Assembly: GCA_018224415.1 (NCBI GenBank)
Contig: JAGTUZ010000125.1
Coordinates: 1 to 8,409 of the forward strand
DNA length: 8,409 bases
Direction of reading: 5' to 3'
Source: Bacteroidota bacterium
GTDB lineage: Bacteria > Bacteroidota > Ignavibacteria > SZUA-365
Positions 1 through 5,929 of the stretch are shown here, piece by piece. How positions within the stretch are numbered: the stretch's first letter is position 1; every line of letters begins with the position of its first letter. The notes under the pieces were generated by a model, which was not told the origin of the DNA, searched no databases, and saw only the letters and a list, made by a program, of their open reading frames with translations. Position numbers and translations under genes: made by a program.

Positions 1-127
1 CCGTGACGGTCAGTCGCGTGCTCTCGATGCTGTGCGAGACGTAGGAGCCCAGGAAGGTGTAGCGGTCCGCGCGCGCCATGGAGACGCAGAAGAGGAGCAG
101 CAGAAGCGGAATGATGAGGCGTTTCAT
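1..127 (-). CDS. N-terminus of an exported protein (partial, runs off left edge)
   Basis: The minus strand starts with ATG at 127-125 and stays open for 42 codons to the window edge. Residues 1-20 form a classic type I signal peptide: MKR, then a run of Ile/Leu/Pro (residues 4-12), then A18-R19-A20 as a signal peptidase I site, so the mature protein would begin at D21 (DRYTFLGSYVSHS...). An AGGA-type ribosome site lies 7 nt upstream of the ATG. The product is therefore predicted to be exported to the periplasm, outer membrane or outside; the 22 mature residues visible are too few to name a family. It lies on the same strand as, and 206 bp downstream of, the phosphatase gene ending at 334, so co-transcription is possible. 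An in-frame ATG at 223-221 with its own GGGGAG site would add 32 residues, including a second hydrophobic stretch. I prefer 127 because it puts the signal peptide at the N-terminus. Confidence 0.72.
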   Translation of the reverse strand, partial: MKRLIIPLLLLLFCVSMARADRYTFLGSYVSHSIESTRLTVT

Positions 128-292
128 ACGGGGTTCCTGTCGGTTCAGCGGAAGGTCCACCAGGCACGCCAGTGTGGTGATGGCCAGCGAAGTGATGGCC
201 AGCGCCGACGGCGTGCTGTCCATGTACGGGCTCCCCGGAGGGAAAAAACGCAAACTCGTCAATGCGCCGCACTTTGGCAAGACATGGCGCGT

Positions 293-337
293 GCCGCGCC
301 GCTTCAGGCCGCGCCGCTTCAGGCCGCGCCGAGTCAG
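293..337. repeat. 3 x 15 bp tandem repeat spanning the phosphatase stop codon
   Basis: Three head-to-tail copies of gccgcgccgcttcag occupy 293-307, 308-322 and 323-337. The first two are identical and the third differs at two positions (cttcag to agtcag). The third copy contains the TGA stop (complement of 334-336) of the minus-strand phosphatase. Because the unit is five codons long, each further copy places another TGA in the same frame, at 319-321 and 304-306. Next to it, 286-300 can form a 6-bp hairpin (ggcgcg, loop tgc, cgcgcc), but no T-run follows it on the minus strand. Confidence 0.9.
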
Positions 338-2799
338 GAGACGCGGACCACGACCATGGTCATGTCGTCGTGCTGTTCGGCGCGTCCGGCGAAGCGCAGT
401 GTGTCGCGGTGCAGGTGGCCGAGCAGTTCCTCCGCGCTCGTGCCCTCGAAGCGCTGCAGGGCCGCGGCGAGACGTTCCTCGCCGTATTCCTCACGCGTTC
501 GGGTCATGGCTTCGGGGTAACCATCGGTGTACAGCACGAAGGTGTCGCCCGTGTTCAGCGGCACGCGCGCTTCCTCGATGGTCGCGGAGAATGTGCTGCC
601 TGATTCGAAGCCCAGGGCGATGCCGCGGGAATGGATGACGTCCACCGCCGCGCCGGCCGAACGCCGCATCACCGGCGCGTGGCCCGCCCGCGCGATGCAC
701 AGTTCCCGCGTTTCCATGTCGAAGACGGCGTAGATCATGCTGATGAAATGCCCACGATCGACGTTGCGGTAGAACAGGCGGTTCATTTCCACGAGCACAT
801 CCGCGGGCGACGGGTGCTGGAAGGCCAGCGCCTGCAGGAAGCCCTTCGCCAGTGTCATATAGAATGCGGCCTGCGTGCCCTTGCCTGAAACATCGCCAAT
901 GGCGATGCCGAGGCGACCGCCGCCGAGGTCGATGAAGTCGTAATAGTCCCCGCCTACCTCCAGCGCCGGCGCGCAGTGCGAGGCGATGTCGAGTCCGGGC
1001 ATTGATGGATTCCGCTTCGGGAGAAAGCCCATCTGCACGTCGCGGGCGATCTCCAGCTCGCGCGTCAGGCGCTGCCGCTCGGTGATGTGTCGCTGGAAGC
1101 GGGGAGTGATGGAGTCGTAATCGGTCACGCGGTCGGGGACGAGCATGGCCACGATGCCCCAGATGGGGATCGCCGCGAGCACCCCAGCCACCTGCATTGC
1201 CTCGGTGGACCACGCAGCGTTGCCGGGCAGGAAGAAGATCACCCCGTCGTTGAGTATGCCGAACACGACCAGCGCGGCGAGCGCGGTCAGCAGGTCGGTT
1301 TCCACGAACAGCCAGACCAGCAGCAGCATGCCCGGCAGCAGCACCAACCACGCCAGCGGCAACGGCACGAGATTGATACCGTTCACGGCGGTGAACAGTA
1401 GCGCGGGAACGGCGACCACCAACGCTTTCGAACGCAGGCGCTGTCGCAGCAGCGAGACGATGGAAAGCAGCATGAACGCCGTCGCGTACAGCCCCATGAT
1501 CAGGGCGTTGCCAAACGCGTACGCGGCCGGGAACGGGGTGGAAAACAGACGGATGCCGTCGCCGCCGTCCTGCCGGATCCACGTTGTTCCGAAACCGTCG
1601 AGCAGCCAGGCCGCCAGCAGTCCCGCCGCGAGCATCGCCGTGCCGGCGAGACTGCCGTGCAGCATCGCCGATCCCACCCGCGAGTGCAGCGGCTGTCCGC
1701 TGCGCAGCAGGTCGAAGGACAGCAGCTTCTCCTTCCAGGTCTCCCGCCCCAGCGTTTCGCCCACGGCCCAGACGGGAATGAAGCCGCCGCCGACGAACAG
1801 CGGGGCGATCAGCAGGGGAATGAGGATTTCGAGCGACCGCGTCTCGAGTTCGAAGAACAGCCATACGCCGAACAGCAGCGCGATGCCCGCTCCCATGACC
1901 ATGGCCGTGCGGAAGCCGATCTCGTAGCTGCGTATCCGCCGGAAGAACACGACAAGCAGGATAATGCCGAATACGATATAGTAAGCGGCCTCGAGTACAT
2001 CGGAAAACTCGGTGGTCTGTTCCGCCTTGAAATTCCGCGTGAAGCGGGGCACGGCTTCGAAATCGGTCAGTGTTCCGCCGCGGAGGACGACGCGAAGGTC
2101 GATGCTGTCGGCGAGCACCTCGTCGCGCACCGTCCAGCGGAACTCGTGATCGACGCGTTCGGGCGCCTCGGTGCGCCGATGCGTGATGCCCGCGCGGGCG
2201 GCGGAGGCCGAATCTCCCAGCTGGCCGCGCCTGACCACGGGACCCAGATACACCGCGGGCACCCAGGCCAGCAGAAGGCGGCGTGCCGTATCGTAGGCCT
2301 CCGCGTCTCCGGGGCTTGCCGCGGAGGAATCCTTGAGCGGGATCTGCACGCGAAGCAGACGGCCGTTTCCGTCGAGATGCAGCAGCACGTCTCCCGTTAT
2401 CAGCCGTCTGATGATCTCCGCCTGATCGCCCGACGCGGCGGCGATGTCGGTCTCTTCGTTTTCGCGGCGCAGGAAGCGCAGTTTCCAGAAATGTCCGGGC
2501 ACCCGCTCGCGCAGAAGCGCATTCGCCCGCGCGCCGCTATGGCGCGCGTACATGCGTTCGAGCACGGCATTGTCGTTTGTCATCGACAGCGAGAGGTCGA
2601 AGCCTTCGGGGTCGAGACCCAGTCCCCGCACGATCTCCGCGCCGCGCGCGCGGACTCCGTCGGCGTCGAGCGCGAGTCCGATCCCACCGTTGCCATGCGC
2701 GGAGGGATAGAGGAACAGGACGGCCGCGCCGAAGATGCCGAGGCCGATCACTGCGGCCAGGATGCGCGCCAGCGGAGAGGAGGTCGTTGTCTGTGCCAT
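334..2799 (-). CDS. Multi-pass membrane SpoIIE/PP2C-family Ser/Thr phosphatase with extracytoplasmic domain
   Basis: This 821-residue protein is probably an inner-membrane sensor phosphatase that removes phosphate from Ser/Thr of a cytosolic partner, as RsbU and SpoIIE do with STAS-domain antagonists. Helix 1 spans residues 12-31. Residues 32-269 form a soluble, probably extracytoplasmic domain that I do not recognise. Nine further hydrophobic helices lie at about 270-287, 297-316, 323-345, 378-400, 426-451, 458-477, 480-500, 503-525 and 535-555. Basic loops (FRRIR, RQRLRSK) fall on the cytosolic side, so the positive-inside rule holds. A short coiled-coil linker (about 565-590) leads to the PP2C domain (590-821). 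Its metal-binding signatures are intact: GGDYYD (616-621), GDVSGKG (635-641), YTDG (757-760) and HDDMT (810-814). There is no GAF or PAS domain. The ATG at 2799 was chosen because helix 1 follows directly; its Shine-Dalgarno site is weak. Upstream in-frame GTG 2904 would add 35 residues of unlikely composition. It is divergent from the phosphatase gene at 3023. Its target is not encoded here. Confidence 0.93.
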   Translation of the reverse strand: MAQTTTSSPLARILAAVIGLGIFGAAVLFLYPSAHGNGGIGLALDADGVRARGAEIVRGLGLDPEGFDLSLSMTNDNAVLERMYARHSGARANALLRERVPGHFWKLRFLRRENEETDIAAASGDQAEIIRRLITGDVLLHLDGNGRLLRVQIPLKDSSAASPGDAEAYDTARRLLLAWVPAVYLGPVVRRGQLGDSASAARAGITHRRTEAPERVDHEFRWTVRDEVLADSIDLRVVLRGGTLTDFEAVPRFTRNFKAEQTTEFSDVLEAAYYIVFGIILLVVFFRRIRSYEIGFRTAMVMGAGIALLFGVWLFFELETRSLEILIPLLIAPLFVGGGFIPVWAVGETLGRETWKEKLLSFDLLRSGQPLHSRVGSAMLHGSLAGTAMLAAGLLAAWLLDGFGTTWIRQDGGDGIRLFSTPFPAAYAFGNALIMGLYATAFMLLSIVSLLRQRLRSKALVVAVPALLFTAVNGINLVPLPLAWLVLLPGMLLLVWLFVETDLLTALAALVVFGILNDGVIFFLPGNAAWSTEAMQVAGVLAAIPIWGIVAMLVPDRVTDYDSITPRFQRHITERQRLTRELEIARDVQMGFLPKRNPSMPGLDIASHCAPALEVGGDYYDFIDLGGGRLGIAIGDVSGKGTQAAFYMTLAKGFLQALAFQHPSPADVLVEMNRLFYRNVDRGHFISMIYAVFDMETRELCIARAGHAPVMRRSAGAAVDVIHSRGIALGFESGSTFSATIEEARVPLNTGDTFVLYTDGYPEAMTRTREEYGEERLAAALQRFEGTSAEELLGHLHRDTLRFAGRAEQHDDMTMVVVRVS

Positions 2800-2842
2800 C
2801 TGTCTGCCGTGCCGAATGATGTAGTCACTTGTGAATGCAACC

Positions 2843-2863
2843 GATACCGGATATTCCCGTATC
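2843..2863. promoter_or_regulatory. Imperfect inverted repeat, candidate operator
   Basis: The arms gataccgg (2843-2850) and cccgtatc (2856-2863) are complementary at 7 of 8 positions around a 5-nt spacer, atatt. The site lies 44 bp upstream of the minus-strand phosphatase start. Size and symmetry suit binding of a dimeric repressor or activator, but chance cannot be excluded. Confidence 0.35.
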
Positions 2864-2870
2864 ACGGGCT

Positions 2871-2923
2871 CTGTCCGGAACCCCGTCCGCTGTCCGGAAC
2901 CCACACGATACGTTCCTGTCCGG
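2871..2923. repeat. Direct repeats of ctgtccggaaccc in the divergent spacer
   Basis: The 13-mer ctgtccggaaccc occurs exactly at 2871-2883 and 2890-2902 (19 bp start to start). A shorter copy, ctgtccgg, lies at 2916-2923 (26 bp further). The near-helical spacing and the position between two divergent genes suggest an iterated binding site; this is inference. Confidence 0.55.
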
Positions 2924-2976
2924 CAAGATGCATTATTTCTTCGTTTCCGCGAAGCCCGGAAATCCGTACATTACCT

Positions 2977-3005
2977 GCTCCGGAATGAAACCGTCGTATC
3001 GGAGC
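2977..3005 (+). promoter_or_regulatory. Leader hairpin upstream of the PDZ-GAF phosphatase start
   Basis: The arms gctccg (2977-2982) and cggagc (3000-3005) are perfectly complementary around a 17-nt loop, and a G-U pair can extend the stem by one. The stem ends 17 nt before the GTG start at 3023. The loop contains the ATG of a possible 13-codon reading frame (2985-3026) whose TGA overlaps that GTG (GTGA). It could affect translation initiation, but both features are short enough to arise by chance. Confidence 0.25.
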
Positions 3006-3022
3006 CATATATCCGAAAAACC

Positions 3023-5806
3023 GTGAAACCCCTTCAGGAACGCATATCGCCCCGCTTGATCCGCGCGCTGTACGTGCTGTTCGCCCTCGTCGTTCTCGGC
3101 GTGACCAGCTACAACGCGCTGCATGTCATTTTCTGGCGGGTGCCGAGCAATGACCAGTGCCGGTGGGTGCAGGAATTCACCGACACGACGCGTGTGCATC
3201 TGGACGGCATCAAGCCCGCGTCCTCCGCCGCAGCCGCGGGTCTGCTCCCGGGTGACATACTTCTGGCAGTGGATGGCACGCCCGTCTCGCGGGCGGAAGA
3301 GGCAACAAGCTGGCTGCGCTCAGCGGGGAAAGGTGAAATTACCCGCCTGCGCATCGAGCGCGATCATCGGGAGATGGAACTGGACTGGGTGCCGCGTGCC
3401 GGGGAAAAGGAACCACCGTTCGTTGTGTACGACCGTCTCTTCGAGACACTTGTCATCCGGAACATCGTCCCCGGCGGCGTGACCGACCGGGCGGGCATCC
3501 AGGACGGCGACATCCTCCTTCGCATCGACAGCGTGAGCGTCAACCACCGCTTTGGCGCGCAGTACCTGATCAACATCCACCCGGCCGACAGCAAGGCGAC
3601 CTTCCTCGTCGATCGCCAGGGCGAGCACATGGAGTTCAAGGTCACCATTCTCAAGACCTTCAACTACACGTACCTGTCGAGCTATCTGCTGGGCGTGGGC
3701 TTCCTTCTTGTGAGCCTGTTCGTCGTGTTGGCCCGTCCGGAAGGCAGCACTCAGCGCAAGTTCGCGCGCTACGGCATGTACGTGCTGCTGCTCTTCGGCA
3801 TGATGAACGTCAACATGGGGCTGCCGTACGATCCGCGATGGAAGGTGATGACCTTCAACTATATCGCCATCGCGGCGCGGGTGATCGCCCCGCCCGCGCT
3901 GGTTGCGTTTTTCCTGCATTTTCCGGTGGTCCGCAACCTGCGCCACCGCCGCCTGCTGATGGTGCTGCTCTACGCGGGGAGCGTTCTTTCCGCCTCCCTG
4001 ATCGTGGGCGTGTTCTCCTATTATATCTCGATCGTCGATTTCGTCCCGCCCGCCTGGCTGGTGCTGACTGCCTACAACTTCCCGCTCCTGTACTTCCTCG
4101 GCGGACTGGCGGTGTTCACGGACAGTTATTTCCGATATGTCGATCCGGAACGTCGTCTGCCGTTGCGTCCCATCCTGCATTCGGCGGTCATCGGCATCGT
4201 CATCTTCGCCTATCTCGCGGTACTGAACACCATGCATCCGCTGGTGCTGTATCTCGATCCCTACCTGCTGATGCCGGTGGTGCTTGTCATCGGCATTCCC
4301 CCCGCCTTCGGCTACGCCATCGTCCGATACCGGCTGATGGACGTCACGCCCATGGTGCGGCGCAGTCTCGTGTACGGCGTGATCACGGCCATGCTGGCGG
4401 CCATCTATCTCGGAGTGGTGTTCGGTCTGGGCAGCCTGCTGGGACATGTCCTCGGGCAGTCCGACAATACCATGGTCATTCTCATCGCGGTCATCCTGAT
4501 CGCATTGCTCTTCGATCCGCTCAAGCAGCGTGTGCAGAACGTCGTCGACCGCATTTTCTACCAGGAACGCATCAACTACCAGAAGGCCTTGCTCGAATTC
4601 AGCAGCGAATTGCCGCAGCAGATGAATCTCGACCAGATCATGCAATCGGTGGTCGCGCGCATCGCCACCACGATGCATATCGAGAAGGTGTCGGTCTCGC
4701 TGTGCGGTGAGAAGGAAGGCTGCCATGTCGTGGCGCGCAACATCGACGAGTCGCTCTGTGTCTTCGACCGGCGTCCCGGGGGAGTGGTCGAACTGCTCTC
4801 CCGCACGCACGCGCCGCAACGTTTCGATCTGCCGGAAGAAGACCTGCGCGTGCAGGATGATGACGACCGTCGGCGGCTTCAGGAATCGGGCGTGGTGCTG
4901 ATGGTGCCGATGTTCCTGCAGGAGCGGCTGATCGGTTCGATCAACGTTGGTCCGAAGATGAGCGGACGCGTGTACGCGCAGGAAGACATCGACCTGCTCG
5001 CGACCGTCGCAAGTCAGGCAGCCGTGGCCATCGAGAACGCGCGCCTGCACCGCTCGGAGGTGGAGAAACAGAAAATCACCGAACAGCTCCGCATCGCCCA
5101 GCGGATCCAGAAAGGACTGCTGCCGAAGGACAATCCTCCCATCGCCCGGCTCGATATCTCCGGTGTGAGCATCCCGGCACAAAGCGTGGGCGGGGACTAC
5201 TACGACTACATCGAACTTCCCGGCAACCGTCTGCTCGTGGCCGTCGGCGATGTGTCGGGCAAGGGCATCTCGGCCGCGCTGTACATGTCAAAGGTACAGG
5301 GCATGATCCGCATCGCCGCACAGATGGAAGACCGGCCGCGGGACATCCTGATACGTGTCAACCGCCTGATCTACGAGGGGATGGAACGTAATTCCTTCAT
5401 CACCGTGATCCTCGCCATGTTCGATTTCGACGCCGACGCCGTCACCATCTGCCGCGCGGGACATATGCCCCCACTGCTCGCGCTCAACGGCGACATGCAA
5501 TATCTTGGATCCGAAGGCATGGGGCTCGGGCTGGAAAACGGCGAGGTTTTCGAACACTCCCTCGAGGAAAAGACCTTTCCCCTGCATGATAACGGACTCA
5601 TCGTGCTGTATTCCGACGGACTGACCGAGGCGATGGACGCCCATAAAAACGAATTCGGCGAGGATCGTGTGCTGGCGATGGTGCGCGGTGCCGCGCAAAT
5701 GTCCGCCACTGACCTGCAGCAGCTGCTGCTCGACGAAGTCGCCCTCCACCGCGGAGAGGCCGAGCAGAACGACGACATCACCCTCGTCGTCATCCGGGTG
5801 CGGTGA
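3023..5806 (+). CDS. Membrane sensor phosphatase: TM - PDZ - PDZ - nine TM - GAF - SpoIIE/PP2C
   Basis: This 927-residue protein is probably an inner-membrane Ser/Thr phosphatase controlled by both periplasmic and cytosolic inputs. Helix 1 spans 16-38. Two PDZ-like domains follow on the outer side: about 45-125 (core SSAAAAGLLPGDILLAVDG) and about 138-212 (core GGVTDRAGIQDGDILLRID). Nine helices run from about 217 to 498; the stretch FGYAIVRYRLMDV (429-441) resembles the multi-TM input regions of ComP-like histidine kinases. A GAF domain covers about 522-672, a coiled coil 672-697, and the PP2C domain 697-927 with GGDYYD (723-728), GDVSGKG (742-748), YSDGLTEA (863-870) and QNDDIT (915-920), all metal ligands present. 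The start is uncertain: GTG 3023 lacks a clear Shine-Dalgarno site, but the first internal Met (residue 118) lies beyond helix 1 and PDZ1. GTG 2831 would add 64 residues without recognisable features. The usual target of such proteins is a phosphorylated STAS antagonist; none is nearby. Confidence 0.93.
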   Translation: MKPLQERISPRLIRALYVLFALVVLGVTSYNALHVIFWRVPSNDQCRWVQEFTDTTRVHLDGIKPASSAAAAGLLPGDILLAVDGTPVSRAEEATSWLRSAGKGEITRLRIERDHREMELDWVPRAGEKEPPFVVYDRLFETLVIRNIVPGGVTDRAGIQDGDILLRIDSVSVNHRFGAQYLINIHPADSKATFLVDRQGEHMEFKVTILKTFNYTYLSSYLLGVGFLLVSLFVVLARPEGSTQRKFARYGMYVLLLFGMMNVNMGLPYDPRWKVMTFNYIAIAARVIAPPALVAFFLHFPVVRNLRHRRLLMVLLYAGSVLSASLIVGVFSYYISIVDFVPPAWLVLTAYNFPLLYFLGGLAVFTDSYFRYVDPERRLPLRPILHSAVIGIVIFAYLAVLNTMHPLVLYLDPYLLMPVVLVIGIPPAFGYAIVRYRLMDVTPMVRRSLVYGVITAMLAAIYLGVVFGLGSLLGHVLGQSDNTMVILIAVILIALLFDPLKQRVQNVVDRIFYQERINYQKALLEFSSELPQQMNLDQIMQSVVARIATTMHIEKVSVSLCGEKEGCHVVARNIDESLCVFDRRPGGVVELLSRTHAPQRFDLPEEDLRVQDDDDRRRLQESGVVLMVPMFLQERLIGSINVGPKMSGRVYAQEDIDLLATVASQAAVAIENARLHRSEVEKQKITEQLRIAQRIQKGLLPKDNPPIARLDISGVSIPAQSVGGDYYDYIELPGNRLLVAVGDVSGKGISAALYMSKVQGMIRIAAQMEDRPRDILIRVNRLIYEGMERNSFITVILAMFDFDADAVTICRAGHMPPLLALNGDMQYLGSEGMGLGLENGEVFEHSLEEKTFPLHDNGLIVLYSDGLTEAMDAHKNEFGEDRVLAMVRGAAQMSATDLQQLLLDEVALHRGEAEQNDDITLVVIRVR

Positions 5807-5820
5807 GCATTTCACGTCCT

Positions 5821-5860
5821 TCCGCCTCTCCGCCTCTCCGCCTATCCGCTTATCCGCCTC
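5821..5860. repeat. Five tandem copies of the 8-mer tccgcctc
   Basis: Copies lie at 5821-5828, 5829-5836, 5837-5844, 5845-5852 and 5853-5860. Copies 1, 2 and 5 are exact; copy 3 ends in ta and copy 4 reads tccgctta. The array begins 15 bp after the phosphatase stop codon and ends 69 bp before the DUF885 start. An 8-bp unit does not keep a reading frame and no credible gene covers it, so it is a noncoding simple-sequence repeat that could change copy number by slippage. Confidence 0.9.
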
Positions 5861-5882
5861 ATTGCCGTGCTGCCAATATTTC

Positions 5883-5895
5883 CTGTAACTTACAG
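5883..5895. promoter_or_regulatory. Palindrome ctgtaa-c-ttacag upstream of the DUF885 lipoprotein gene
   Basis: A perfect 6-bp inverted repeat surrounds a single central base, and after one mismatch two further flanking pairs match (tt at 5880-5881, aa at 5897-5898). It lies 34 bp before the ATG at 5930, in AT-richer DNA than its surroundings. A weak sigma70-like pair (ttgccg 5862-5867 and tgtaac 5884-5889, 16-bp spacer) would place a -10 box within the palindrome, as expected for an operator. The promoter reading is tentative. Confidence 0.4.
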
Positions 5896-5929
5896 AAACC
5901 GATTTTTCGCACATCGAAGTCCACAATCC

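Larger units (their letters stand above)
2800..3022. promoter_or_regulatory. Divergent control region between two phosphatase genes
   Basis: These 223 bp separate the two divergently read phosphatase starts (2799 minus, 3023 plus) and must hold a promoter for each. No convincing -35/-10 pair was found on either strand. The region is instead rich in short repeats: an imperfect inverted repeat at 2843-2863, direct repeats at 2871-2923, a small inverted repeat at 2939-2954 (cttcg, 6-nt loop, cgaag) and a leader hairpin at 2977-3005. This makes shared control plausible, but no binding factor can be named. Confidence 0.6.

Noticed and set aside
257..262. TTGACG as a -35 box for the exported-protein gene (minus strand)
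   Set aside because: At 16-18 bp downstream the sequence is GC-rich (tccggg) with nothing like a -10 box.
286..300. Possible intrinsic terminator (ggcgcg-tgc-cgcgcc) after the first phosphatase
   Set aside because: The 6-bp stem is GC-rich, but no T-run follows it on the minus strand. The nearest run of six T (243-248) lies about 40 nt further and has only a 4-bp stem before it.
1657..2988. 443-codon open frame on the plus strand across the first phosphatase
   Set aside because: It is antisense to the membrane and sensor part of a well-supported gene, has no recognisable motif, and would run through the divergent control region.
3320..5182. 620-codon open frame on the minus strand across the second phosphatase
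   Set aside because: It lies antisense to a gene with clear PDZ, GAF and PP2C motifs; its His/Asp/Gln-rich product is typical of the opposite strand of GC-rich coding DNA and shows no domain.
5821..5860. CRISPR-like array
   Set aside because: The units are 8 bp and directly adjacent with no spacers, so it is a simple tandem repeat.
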